From positions 491,925-555,924 of the forward strand of contig PBIL01000005.1 in NCBI GenBank assembly GCA_002720475.1: 64,000 nucleotides of DNA, read 5' to 3'. Every line of letters starts with the position of its first letter. Within the stretch, counting starts at the first letter, position 1. Positions 9,100 through 17,764 of the stretch are shown here, one piece after another. Under the pieces are notes generated by a model. That model saw nothing but the letters and a program-made list of their open reading frames with translations. It was not told the DNA's origin and ran no database searches. A program made the position numbers and the translations under genes. The DNA is from Roseovarius sp. GTDB taxonomy: Bacteria; Pseudomonadota; Alphaproteobacteria; Rhodobacterales; Rhodobacteraceae.

Positions 9100-10938
9100 T
9101 CAGTTGAAATTGGCATGGACGGCGTTGAGCGCCGCCTGGTCGAGCGTCACGCCCGCCCGCGCGCGGATATCGTCGGTCAGAAGCTGGAAGAGATCCTGCC
9201 CGAGATCGGAGGTGAGCTGATCGGCCAGCGTTTCGGCCACGCTGTCAAGGTCGGCATCCTGGGGATCGGGCGGCGCGATGGCGTCGAGGCGCAGCAGGAA
9301 GAGCCGGCCGTCGCCCTCGATCATGCGGACCTCTCCCTCGGTCATCGAGAAGACCGTGTCGATGAATTCGGGCGGCGCATCGGCGCGGTAGTCGCGGCGG
9401 GTGATGTCCGTGACCTCGGTGGCGGCAAGGCCCAGATCGGCAAAGCCTTCGCCCGCGCGCAGCGACTCGGCCAGCGGTTCGGCCCGGGCGCGCAGCGCGG
9501 TCAGCATGGCCTCGGCCCGCCAGCCCGCGCGCACCGCGTCGCGCACCTTGTCAAGGGGCTGGATCTCGGGCTCGCGGATGCCGTCGAGGCGCAGCGCGAA
9601 GATGCCGCCATCCTCCAGCGGCTCGATCTGCGGATAATCGCCCGCGCTGACCCGCTGGGCGGCGGCCCGGAAGGCGGGATAGCCGGCGATCCCCTCGGCG
9701 ATCCCGGCGTGCCAGTCGAGCGTGCCCAGTTCCAGTTCGGTGGTCTCCGCTACCTCCTCGAGCGTGGCCCCGCCCGCGAGCAGATCGTCGGCGGATTGGC
9801 CGAGCGTCTCGATCACCCGGCGCGCACGGTCGAGCGCGAGCGTGTCGCGCAGCGTTGCGCGCGCCTCCTCGAAGGGCGTGACCTGGGCCGCGAGCACGGC
9901 GTTGACGCGAAAGAGCGCGGGGCCGAGGCTGGTCTCGAACGGACCCACGACCTCGCCCACGGGGGCGGCAAAGACCGCCTCGGCGGAGGGGCCGAGATCG
10001 GCCGCGGTGACATCGCCCATGTCGATATCGGCCATCTCGAGCCCGCGCTCGGCAACCAGCGTCTCCAGCGTCTCGCCCTGGGCGATCCGCGCCATCGCGG
10101 CGCTGGCGGCGGCCTTGTCGGCGAAGACCAGCCGCTCCACGAGGCGGCGCTCGGGCAGGTTGAACTCGCTCGCGCGCTCCTCATAGGCGGCGCGCAGGGC
10201 GACCTCGTCCACCTCCACCGTATCGACCAGCATTTCGGGTGTCGCCCAGACATAGGTCAGGCGGCGCGCCTCGGGCGTGGTGAAATCCGGCAGGTGGCTC
10301 TGGTGCCAGGCGCGCAGCTCTTCCTCGGTGGGTTCGGGCAGTCCGGTCTCCAGATCGCCCCGGTCGAGCGTGGCGAAGGCAAGGCTGCGGCGTTCGCCCA
10401 GATAGCTGCGCATCGCCCCGGTATAGGCGGCAGGCGCGCGCAGCCCGGCAAGGGCCGCAGCCTGCACGAGGGTGGCGGCGGTCTCGGCGCGGATGCTCTG
10501 TTCGAACTGTGCCTCGTTCAGCCCAGATTGTTGCAGGGCAAAGCGATAGGCTTCGCGGTCGAAGCTGCCGTCGAGCCCCTGAAAGGCCGGTATGGCGAGA
10601 ATCTCGTCGCGCAGCGTCTCGTCGCCCACGGAAATGCCGAGCGCGCCCGCCTCGTGCTCGAGCGCCGCACGCGCGACAAGCTGGGCGAGAACGCGGGCGT
10701 CGAGCCCCGCCTCGCGGGCCTGGGCGAAGCTCACCGGCGCGCCGCGCTGCGCGGCGAGCGCGTTGATCTCGTTGCGCAGGGCGCGCGCATAGGTGGTCAC
10801 GTCGATCTGTGCGGTGCCGACACTCCCGACGCTGCGTACCGTGCCGCCGAGATTGGTGATGCCGAAGCCGCCAAGGCCGACGATCAGCAGGCCCATGAGA
10901 ACCCACATCGCACCCTTGGAGATACCCTTGCCCGCCAT
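9100..10938 (-). CDS. ppiD: PpiD/SurA-type peptidyl-prolyl isomerase, membrane anchored
   Basis: A 612-residue periplasmic folding factor. One N-terminal transmembrane segment lies at about residues 10-30 (WVLMGLLIVGLGGFGI). A SurA-like N-domain follows, then a central parvulin-type region (around residues 240-360), where PVGEVVGPFETSLGPALFRV resembles the rotamase core. A long helical C-terminal region includes a second degenerate parvulin-like repeat. PpiD proteins help newly exported outer-membrane and periplasmic proteins fold. It is followed directly by trpE. The parvulin active site looks divergent, so catalytic activity is uncertain and a chaperone role is safer. Confidence 0.88.
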   Translation of the reverse strand: MAGKGISKGAMWVLMGLLIVGLGGFGITNLGGTVRSVGSVGTAQIDVTTYARALRNEINALAAQRGAPVSFAQAREAGLDARVLAQLVARAALEHEAGALGISVGDETLRDEILAIPAFQGLDGSFDREAYRFALQQSGLNEAQFEQSIRAETAATLVQAAALAGLRAPAAYTGAMRSYLGERRSLAFATLDRGDLETGLPEPTEEELRAWHQSHLPDFTTPEARRLTYVWATPEMLVDTVEVDEVALRAAYEERASEFNLPERRLVERLVFADKAAASAAMARIAQGETLETLVAERGLEMADIDMGDVTAADLGPSAEAVFAAPVGEVVGPFETSLGPALFRVNAVLAAQVTPFEEARATLRDTLALDRARRVIETLGQSADDLLAGGATLEEVAETTELELGTLDWHAGIAEGIAGYPAFRAAAQRVSAGDYPQIEPLEDGGIFALRLDGIREPEIQPLDKVRDAVRAGWRAEAMLTALRARAEPLAESLRAGEGFADLGLAATEVTDITRRDYRADAPPEFIDTVFSMTEGEVRMIEGDGRLFLLRLDAIAPPDPQDADLDSVAETLADQLTSDLGQDLFQLLTDDIRARAGVTLDQAALNAVHANFN

Positions 10939-11010
10939 GACCGTCCTTGCTCCCGTCCGTTTGCCCGCGCTCCTGTCTATGCGGTGCGCGGGGGCGGGGC
11001 AAGGGCGGGC

Positions 11011-11274
11011 CTAGCCTTCGGGCATTTCGAGCCGCAGGGCGCGGCCGCGGTCGTTGAGGATCACCACGCCTTCGCCGATGGCGGCGACAGTGGCCTGTCC
11101 GACGCGCGTGCCTGTCTCGACGGTGCGGACCCGGCCGCCGTCGAGCCGCAGGAGAGCGCGGGCGGTGCCGGGGCCGTGGAGCGTACCGAGAAGCGTGGGG
11201 CTGTGGCGCGAGAGCCGCGCACGGGTGGTGGCCGCCGCGAGGGCGGCGGCGGGGATCGCCGGGTGATCGGTCAT
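11011..11274 (-). CDS. Conserved small protein, GspC/PilP-like beta segment
   Basis: An 87-residue protein of unknown function. The C-terminal half (VGQATVAAIGEGVVILNDRGRALRLEMPEG, in two parts) has the alternating beta pattern seen in the homology region of type II secretion GspC and type IV pilus PilP proteins. There is no signal peptide and no secretion gene nearby. It sits 72 bases upstream of ppiD on the same strand and could be its first operon partner. I do not assign a function; the resemblance is by eye only. Confidence 0.6.
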   Translation of the reverse strand: MTDHPAIPAAALAAATTRARLSRHSPTLLGTLHGPGTARALLRLDGGRVRTVETGTRVGQATVAAIGEGVVILNDRGRALRLEMPEG

Positions 11275-11397
11275 GCGGTGCCTGTATGACGGTTTCGTGA
11301 CGGCCCCTCTACCGCCCGGCGCGCGGGGAGGAAAGGGGGGATGCCGCGCTGCGGCGAAAGCCCGCCGGTCCGGACAGCGGGATGCGCGCCGCCCCGC

Positions 11398-12855
11398 CTA
11401 TTCGGCGGCGGGCTTGAGCGCGAAGCCCTGCTCGATCATGTCCGAAGGGGCCACCGGATAGTCGCCCGAGAAGCAGGCATCGCAATATTGCGGGCATTTG
11501 GCGTCGCGGCCCTGGCCCTGGCCCACGGCCCGGTAGAGCCCGTCAAGCGAGATGAAGCGCAGGCTGTCCACGGCGAGATGCGCGCGCATCTCCTCCTCGG
11601 ACATGGTGGCGGCGAGCAGCTTCTCGCGCTGCGGGGTGTCCACGCCATAGAAACAGGGCCAGGCGGTGGGGGGAGAGGCGATGCGGAAATGCACCTCCTT
11701 CGCGCCCGCGTCGAGGATCATCTCCTTGATCTTGCGCGAGGTGGTGCCGCGCACCACGCTGTCATCGACAAGGATCACGCGCTTGCCCTGGATCAGGGCG
11801 CGGTTGACGTTGAGCTTCAGGCGCACGCCCATGTTGCGGATCTGTTCGGTCGGCTCGATGAAGGTGCGGCCCATGTACTGGTTGCGGATGATCCCCATGG
11901 CGAAGGGGATGCCGCTCTCGTGGCTGAACCCGATCGCGGCGGGCGTGCCGCTGTCGGGCACCGGGCAGACGAGATCGGCCTCCACGGGGGCCTCGCGCGC
12001 CAGTTCCACGCCGATCTGGTGGCGCGTCTCGTAGACCGAGCGGCCGCCGATGATCGAATCGGGGCGCGAGAAATAGACATGCTCGAAGATGCAGAATTTC
12101 GACGGCTGGCGGCGAAAGGGGAAATGGCTTTCGACGCCGTCTTTCTCGGAGATCACCACCATCTCTCCCGGCGCGATCTCGCGGATGAAGCGCGCGCCGA
12201 TGATGTCGAGCGCGCAGGTCTCGGAGCTGAGCACCCAGCCCTCTCCCAGCTGGCCCAGCACCAGCGGGCGCACGCCCAGCGGATCGCGCACGCCGATGAG
12301 CTTGGAGCGGGTCATCGCGACGACCGAGAAGGCACCTTCCACCCGGCGCAGCGCGTCCTCCATCCTCTCGGGGATGTTGCGCTGGAGCGAGCGGGCCATG
12401 AGATGGATGATACATTCGCTGTCCGAGCCGGACTGGAAGATCGAGCCGCGCTCGATCAGTTCCTTGCGCAGGGCGTTGGCATTGGTGATGTTGCCGTTAT
12501 GCGCGATCGCCGCGCCGCCCATCGAGAATTCTCCGAAAAAGGGCTGCACGTCGCGGATCGCGGCCCCCTTCGATCCGGCGGTGGAATAGCGCACATGGCC
12601 GATGGCCAGCGGCCCGGGCAGCGTCTCCATCAGGCTCTGGCTGGTGAAATTGTCGCGCACGTAGCCGAAGCGGCGCACCGAGTTGAAGCCCTGCTCGGGA
12701 TCGTGGCTGACGATGCCGCCGGCCTCCTGCCCGCGATGCTGGAGGGCGTGCAGCCCGAGCGCCACGAAACTGGCCGCGTCGGTCAGGCCGATCACGCCGA
12801 AAATGCCGCATTCCTCGCGCAGCTTGTCGTCGTCGAACGGGTGGGCGGGGGGCAT
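11398..12855 (-). CDS. purF: Amidophosphoribosyltransferase
   Basis: The first committed step of purine synthesis: glutamine plus PRPP gives phosphoribosylamine. From the ATG at 12855 the protein is 485 residues, starting MPPAHPFDDDKLREECGIFG. Cys16 would be the N-terminal nucleophile after removal of a 15-residue propeptide, as in the Bacillus-type enzyme. The PRPP motif VILVDDSVVRGTT and cysteine motifs near the C-terminus (CPQYCDACF) suggest the Fe-S type. An upstream in-frame GTG at 12990 exists but adds an unlikely N-terminus. It lies downstream of cvpA on the same strand, the usual purF-cvpA association. Confidence 0.96.
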   Translation of the reverse strand: MPPAHPFDDDKLREECGIFGVIGLTDAASFVALGLHALQHRGQEAGGIVSHDPEQGFNSVRRFGYVRDNFTSQSLMETLPGPLAIGHVRYSTAGSKGAAIRDVQPFFGEFSMGGAAIAHNGNITNANALRKELIERGSIFQSGSDSECIIHLMARSLQRNIPERMEDALRRVEGAFSVVAMTRSKLIGVRDPLGVRPLVLGQLGEGWVLSSETCALDIIGARFIREIAPGEMVVISEKDGVESHFPFRRQPSKFCIFEHVYFSRPDSIIGGRSVYETRHQIGVELAREAPVEADLVCPVPDSGTPAAIGFSHESGIPFAMGIIRNQYMGRTFIEPTEQIRNMGVRLKLNVNRALIQGKRVILVDDSVVRGTTSRKIKEMILDAGAKEVHFRIASPPTAWPCFYGVDTPQREKLLAATMSEEEMRAHLAVDSLRFISLDGLYRAVGQGQGRDAKCPQYCDACFSGDYPVAPSDMIEQGFALKPAAE

Positions 12856-12986
12856 CTGTCTGGACAAGGGCAGCTCCGAATCCGTGCAGGTCGCATGCGC
12901 CCTCTGCATACGCGCTCGGGCCGCCGGTGTCACGAAACTATCACGAAGCCGCGGGGCCGCGGCTGCATCTTGCGTCGCGTCAGCCT

Positions 12987-13550
12987 TCACTGCACAGGGG
13001 CGTCGCAGGCCCCCACGAGCTCCTCGTACTGACGGGTGATCCAGCCGAGCGCCTGTTCGGGGTCACGCTCGGCCACCGCATCGGTGAGCTGCGCAAAGAC
13101 CCGCGCCGAGCGGCTGTCGTCGATGATGGCGATGGATTGCGCGCTGATCACCGTGTCGTAGACGAAATAGGCGATGGCCACGAGCAGCACGCCGCGCGCC
13201 ACGCCGAAGACGAAGCCGAGCCCCTGGTCGATCCCGCCAAGGGCCGAGCGCTGGACGAGCGAGGAAAAGAGCGGCGTGATCAGCGAGGCGACGATCAGCG
13301 CCACGGCGAACACGGCAGCGAAGGCACCGATCATGCTGAGCTCGCAACTGTCGGCGATGAACTCGCCCACCACGGGCACTTCCTTGACCAGCGGTTCCAC
13401 CTGCGGCGCGAAGATGAAGGCGAGGATTCCCGCCACGACCCAGCCCGCGATGGCCAGCGCCTCGCGCACGAGGCCGCGCGAATAGGCCAGCAGCGCCGAA
13501 AGCACGATGAAGAGCCCCACGACCCCGTCGATGATGGTAAAGCCGTCCAT
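12987..13550 (-). CDS. cvpA: CvpA family membrane protein
   Basis: A 187-residue inner-membrane protein with four predicted transmembrane segments (about residues 5-25, 30-48, 70-95 and 108-130) and a charged C-terminal tail. The family is named for colicin V production; its exact role is unknown, and loss in other bacteria affects envelope or bile tolerance. It is followed by purF with about 130 bases between them and preceded by radA 24 bases upstream, so radA-cvpA-purF form a same-strand series. Confidence 0.93.
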   Translation of the reverse strand: MDGFTIIDGVVGLFIVLSALLAYSRGLVREALAIAGWVVAGILAFIFAPQVEPLVKEVPVVGEFIADSCELSMIGAFAAVFAVALIVASLITPLFSSLVQRSALGGIDQGLGFVFGVARGVLLVAIAYFVYDTVISAQSIAIIDDSRSARVFAQLTDAVAERDPEQALGWITRQYEELVGACDAPVQ

Positions 13551-13574
13551 GCCCTGTCCTGTCCCTGCGGGTGT

Positions 13575-14939
13575 TCACCCGGCGCCGAAAACCTCGCCCA
13601 CGAACGACACCAGATCGCCCATCCGGGTCAGGCTGAGGCCGCTGTCGCCGCCGGTCTTGCCCCCGGACGGCACGATTGCCGTGGTGAAACCAAGTTTTTG
13701 CGCCTCTTTCAACCTGTTTTCGGTCTGCCCCACCGGCCGCAGCGCGCCCGAGAGGCTGATTTCGCCGAAAATCACCGTTTCCGCGGGCAGGGCGGTGTCC
13801 TCTCGCGCGCTCAGAAGAGCGGCGGCCACGGCCAGATCGGCCGCCGGTTCGGTGATGCGCAGCCCGCCTGCCACGTTGAGATAGACATCGAGCCCGGCAA
13901 AGGGAATGCCGCAGCGCGCCTCGAGCACGGCGAGGATCATCGCCAGACGCGCACTGTCCCAGCCCACCACGGCGCGGCGGGGCTGGGCATGGGGCGTGGG
14001 GGCAACGAGCGCCTGAAGCTCGACCAGCAGGGGGCGCGTGCCCTCGACCCCCGCGAAGACCACCGAACCGGGGGCGGGCGCGCCCCGGCCCGCGAGAAAG
14101 AGGGCCGACGGGTTGGCCACCTCGGCCAGGCCGCTGCCGGTCATCTCGAACACGCCGATCTCGTCGGCGGGGCCGAATCGGTTCTTGACGCTGCGAAGGA
14201 TGCGGAACTGATGCCCGCGCTCTCCCTCGAAATAGAGCACGCAATCGACCATGTGCTCGACCACGCGGGGCCCCGCGATCTGGCCGTCCTTGGTGACGTG
14301 GCCGACAAGGATGACGCTTGCGCCCCGTCGCTTGGCGAAACTGGTCAGCTCGTGCGCGGCGGCGCGCACCTGGCTCACGCTGCCGGGCGCGGCCTCGATC
14401 GCGTCCGACCACATGGTCTGGATCGAATGGATCACCACGAGGTCGGGGCGGTCCGCCTCGAGCGTGGTCAGGATGTCGCGCAGCGCGGTGGCGGCGGCAA
14501 GCCTGACCGGGGCGTGTCGCAGGCCGAGCCGCTCGGCGCGCATCCGCACCTGGGCAGGGGCCTCCTCGCCGGTGACATAGACGGTTTTCAGCCCCGCCCC
14601 GGCAAAACGCGCGGCGGCCTGCAACAGGAGCGTGGACTTGCCGATGCCGGGATCGCCCCCCACCAGGATGGCGCTTGCGGGCACCAGGCCGCCGCCCAGA
14701 ACGCGGTCAAGCTCGGCCAGCCCCGACAGGGTGCGCGGCGGGGCCGGCTCCTCGGCGGCCAGATCGCCGAGCGTGATACCCTTGCCGCGCCGCGCGCCGA
14801 GTCCGCGCCCCTTCGGGCCTTCGGAAAGCGGGGCCTCCTCAACGATGGCATTCCATTCGCCGCAGGCGTCGCAGCGCCCCGACCAGCGCGAATGCGTTGC
14901 CCCGCAGGCGGTGCAGGTGAAGGAGGACGGCCGTGCCAT
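13575..14939 (-). CDS. radA: DNA repair protein RadA (Sms)
   Basis: A 454-residue ATPase that promotes branch migration in recombination. The N-terminal zinc finger uses Cys9, Cys12, Cys23 and Cys26. The Walker A motif GGDPGIGKST is near residue 90, the RadA-specific KNRFG motif near residue 250, and a Lon-type C-terminal domain follows. The ATG at 14939 puts the zinc finger at the usual distance; earlier in-frame starts add nothing conserved. It is upstream of cvpA by 24 bases. Confidence 0.96.
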   Translation of the reverse strand: MARPSSFTCTACGATHSRWSGRCDACGEWNAIVEEAPLSEGPKGRGLGARRGKGITLGDLAAEEPAPPRTLSGLAELDRVLGGGLVPASAILVGGDPGIGKSTLLLQAAARFAGAGLKTVYVTGEEAPAQVRMRAERLGLRHAPVRLAAATALRDILTTLEADRPDLVVIHSIQTMWSDAIEAAPGSVSQVRAAAHELTSFAKRRGASVILVGHVTKDGQIAGPRVVEHMVDCVLYFEGERGHQFRILRSVKNRFGPADEIGVFEMTGSGLAEVANPSALFLAGRGAPAPGSVVFAGVEGTRPLLVELQALVAPTPHAQPRRAVVGWDSARLAMILAVLEARCGIPFAGLDVYLNVAGGLRITEPAADLAVAAALLSAREDTALPAETVIFGEISLSGALRPVGQTENRLKEAQKLGFTTAIVPSGGKTGGDSGLSLTRMGDLVSFVGEVFGAG

Positions 14940-14991
14940 GGCCCTGACATGCCCGAGCGCGGACGGGCCGTCAAATGCCAATGGCGGGGCG

Positions 14992-15405
14992 CTACTCGGC
15001 GGCCTTCTTGCCCAGGTCGATCACCGTGCCGTCGGCGCGCGCCACCTTCTCGTCCGAACAGATATCGGCAAGCTCCTGGCTGACATGCGGCATCTGTGCC
15101 GCCACTTCGAGCAGGTCCGGCACCAGACTGCCCAGATCGGGGCGATCGCGCCGGTAGATGAGCCGCTCGCGCACCGCGTCGAATTCCGAGGACAGGCGGA
15201 ACAGCCCCGCCCGATCGGCACCATGGGCAAGCGCATAGGCACGCGCAACGTCCTGAATTCCCATGTTGAAGCGCCGGTGCGAGGTCTCGAGCGCCATGAT
15301 GCGGGCATTGGCGGGCAGGCAGACGCAGAGCAGCAGCGCCAGCGCGGTCGGCCCGACCTGCGCGACCCGGCCCGCGTTCGGCCAGGCCGTGCCGCCGATG
15401 GCCAC
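14992..15405 (-). CDS. Hypothetical protein with possible signal peptide
   Basis: Function not recognised. The frame has no ATG near the preceding gene. A GTG at 15405 gives 137 residues with a hydrophobic stretch ending PTALALLLCVCLPANA, which resembles a signal peptide with an AxA cleavage site. An ATG at 15297 would give a 101-residue cytoplasmic protein instead. The C-terminal 90 residues are acidic, helical and plausibly folded. It lies between the HAD gene and radA on the same strand. Gene reality is likely, start uncertain. Confidence 0.5.
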   Translation of the reverse strand: MAIGGTAWPNAGRVAQVGPTALALLLCVCLPANARIMALETSHRRFNMGIQDVARAYALAHGADRAGLFRLSSEFDAVRERLIYRRDRPDLGSLVPDLLEVAAQMPHVSQELADICSDEKVARADGTVIDLGKKAAE

Positions 15406-15534
15406 CGCGAAGTCCAGCCAGGGCAGATGCCCGGTCGCGGCCCCGATGGTGGCGACGCTCGGCGCGCGGGCGGCCAGAAGGAAAGCGGCGGTTGCGAGGC
15501 GCTGAAGGCTCGCCGCGCGCCCGGGAGGACGGGG

Positions 15535-16407
15535 TCAGCGCAGATGGCCGATGGCATAGGTGGGGGCGATCTCCTCCCGGGCGAGATAGGCGGCAAGCGC
15601 GCCCGTGTCGGGCTGGCCGCTGGTGCGCGTCTCGGCCGCGGCAAGCCCGCCTGTGATGAAGAGCGAATCGATATCCTCGCCCATGGCCCCGCGGATGTCG
15701 GTCTGCGCCCCGTCGCCGATGGCAAGGATGCGGTGGCGTTCCACGTCGCGGCCAAGCGCGGCGAGCCTGCGGCGCGCAAGGTCGTAGATCGGCGGATGCG
15801 GCTTGCCGAAATAGAGGCTTTCGCCCCCCATCTCGGTATAGAGCCGGGCCAATGCGCCCGCGCACCACTCGCGCACAGCACCCCGGTCCACCACGATATC
15901 GGGGTTGGCACAGAGCAGTTTCAGCCCGCGCGTCCTGGCGGCGAGGAACTGCGGGCGCATCACCGCCGGGTCGGCCAGCGGATCGAACGGGCCGGTGCAG
16001 ACGATCCCCTCGGCCTCGTCAAGCGCGACGCGGGTGATCTCGACCGGGTTGTCGACCACCTTGATCGGCTCGAAGAAGAGCCCCTCCTGCGGCTGCCCGA
16101 CGAACCAGACGCGGCGGCCCACCACGCCCCGGAACATCGCCGCGCGCGCGCTGTCGCCCGAGGTGGCGATCGTGTCCCAGGCCGCGTCCGGCACGCCGAA
16201 ATGGCGCAACTGCCGTTCCACGTCGCCGCGCGGACGCGGCGAGTTGGTGACCAGCACGACCGTGCCGCCGGTCGCGCGATAGGCGACAAGCGCGGCGCAG
16301 GCATCGGGCAGGGCGCGCACGCCGTCATGCACGCAGCCCCAGAGATCGACGAAAAGCGCGTCATAGGCATCCGAGATCTCGGACAGGGCATGGATGAGGC
16401 GGGTCAT
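15535..16407 (-). CDS. HAD superfamily class IIA hydrolase (TIGR01459 type)
   Basis: A 290-residue cytoplasmic phosphatase. The HAD motif I is LFVDLWGCVHDG (residues about 18-29), where the usual second Asp of DxD is replaced within DLWGC. Motif II is VTNSPRP and motif IV is AIGDGAQTDIRGA, where the GDxxxTD signature is clear. The class IIA cap lies between motifs II and III. The alphaproteobacterial branch is of unknown substrate. The ATG at 16407 is used because the upstream frame has no conserved residues. It is followed by the hypothetical gene and then radA. Confidence 0.88.
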   Translation of the reverse strand: MTRLIHALSEISDAYDALFVDLWGCVHDGVRALPDACAALVAYRATGGTVVLVTNSPRPRGDVERQLRHFGVPDAAWDTIATSGDSARAAMFRGVVGRRVWFVGQPQEGLFFEPIKVVDNPVEITRVALDEAEGIVCTGPFDPLADPAVMRPQFLAARTRGLKLLCANPDIVVDRGAVREWCAGALARLYTEMGGESLYFGKPHPPIYDLARRRLAALGRDVERHRILAIGDGAQTDIRGAMGEDIDSLFITGGLAAAETRTSGQPDTGALAAYLAREEIAPTYAIGHLR

Positions 16408-16582
16408 GGGCGGCTCCGTCGGCTGGTCCGTGCGTGCAGATATGGCAGGGCGGGCGCAGCTTGGCCAGCGCCCGCGCGCGATTTCCGCGCGGTCACGAAA
16501 TCCCCGGACCCGGCCGGAAGGCCGACCGGCGCGGCCCGCCGACACCCGGCCGCCGCAAGAGAGGGAAGTATCATGAGAAGAA

Positions 16583-16658
16583 TGGTGCCGGTGAAGGGAC
16601 TCGAACCCCCGACCCCATCATTACGAATGACGTGCTCTACCAGCTGAGCTACACCGGC
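16583..16658 (-). tRNA. tRNA-Thr (CGT anticodon)
   Basis: A 76-base cloverleaf reads on the minus strand. The acceptor arms are GCCGGTG/CACCGGC, the D arm is GCTC/GAGC, the anticodon stem is CGTCA/TGATG, and the loop TTCGTAA gives anticodon CGT. The T loop is TTCGAGT, and CCA is encoded. It decodes ACG. Confidence 0.97.
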
Positions 16659-16867
16659 ATTCTTCTCTTGTGCGGCTCTGCCATGGGCCGCCCGGGTCCG
16701 GCGCGTCACCCGCAAGTTACTGGTTTTCAACGTCAACCACGCGCGGGCCCGCTGCGTGCGCATGACGTTCTTGCCAGCTGGGGCAGATCGGCGCTACCTG
16801 ACCGGGCGCGCCGCGGCGCGCCTCGTGGCCCGACGCTCTATACGCTCCGCCCCCTCTGCGCAAGGGG

Positions 16868-17701
16868 CTATCGCGCCCGTGCCGCCCGGTGCCGTTCCTC
16901 GGCCTTGGCGGCGTCCCAGAGTGCATCCATCTCCGCCAGATCGCTGTCCTCGGGGCGGCGGCCCGCCTCGGCGAGCCGCGCCTCGATCCATTCGAAGCGG
17001 CGGGTGAACTTGGCGTTGGCGCGGCGCAGCGCCGTCTCGGGGCAGATCGCCATGTGGCGGGCAAGGTTGGCCATGACGAAGAGCAGGTCGCCGAATTCCT
17101 CCTCGATCCTGTCGGGCCCGGCCCCGGCCGCGGCCTCTTGCAGTTCCGCGATTTCCTCGGCGATCTTGTCGAGAACCTGCGATGTTTCGGGCCAGTCGAA
17201 GCCCACCCGCGCGGCGCGTTTCTGGAGCTTGACCGCCCGCAGGAGCGCGGGCAGGCCGAGCGCCACGCCGTCGAGCGTGCCGCGCCGTCCCTGGCCTGCG
17301 CGCTCGGCGGCCTTCACTTCCTCCCAGTCGCGGGTCTGCTGTTCGACCGTCTTGTCGCGGCTCTCGTCACCGAAGACATGCGGGTGGCGCGCCAGCATCT
17401 TGTCGGAAATGGCATTGGCCACGTCCTCGATGTCGAACAGCCCGCGGTCGCGCGCGATCTGCGCGTGAAACACCGCCTGCAAGAGCAGATCGCCCAGTTC
17501 CGCGCGCAGCTCGTCCCAGTCCCGCCGCTCGATCGCGTCGGCGACCTCATAGGCTTCCTCGATCGTGTAGGGGGCGATGGTGGCGAAATCCTGTTCGATG
17601 TCCCAAGGGCAGCCCCGCTCCGGGTCGCGCAGCCGCGCCATGATGGCGATGAGCCGCGCCAGCCCGCCGGAGGGATCGTGGATGAGGGCATCGTCGGCCA
17701 T
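16868..17701 (-). CDS. mazG: Nucleoside triphosphate pyrophosphohydrolase
   Basis: A 277-residue all-alpha NTP pyrophosphatase that hydrolyses (d)NTPs to NMP and pyrophosphate, acting as a house-cleaning enzyme. Two MazG repeats are present. The first has CPWDIEQDF and EEAYEVADAI followed by ELRAELGDLLLQ (residues about 25-75). The second has EEIAEL and EEEFGDLLFVMANLARH (residues about 180-215). These are the EExxE and ExxD metal-binding patterns. The ATG at 17701 is the first that keeps the conserved N-terminus. It is divergent from the M20 amidohydrolase gene, with 63 bases between starts. Confidence 0.95.
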   Translation of the reverse strand: MADDALIHDPSGGLARLIAIMARLRDPERGCPWDIEQDFATIAPYTIEEAYEVADAIERRDWDELRAELGDLLLQAVFHAQIARDRGLFDIEDVANAISDKMLARHPHVFGDESRDKTVEQQTRDWEEVKAAERAGQGRRGTLDGVALGLPALLRAVKLQKRAARVGFDWPETSQVLDKIAEEIAELQEAAAGAGPDRIEEEFGDLLFVMANLARHMAICPETALRRANAKFTRRFEWIEARLAEAGRRPEDSDLAEMDALWDAAKAEERHRAARAR

Positions 17702-17764
17702 TGCAGCACCTTCGTCTTTGGGGTTGAGTGCATCCTGTCCTGACCGAAGGGGGAGAGTCCAGCC

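Noticed and set aside
8299-11289. A 996-codon open frame on the plus strand, antisense to trpE and ppiD
   Set aside because: Both minus-strand genes are complete, conserved enzymes. The antisense frame is His/Arg/Gly-rich without any domain, the usual shadow of a GC-rich gene.
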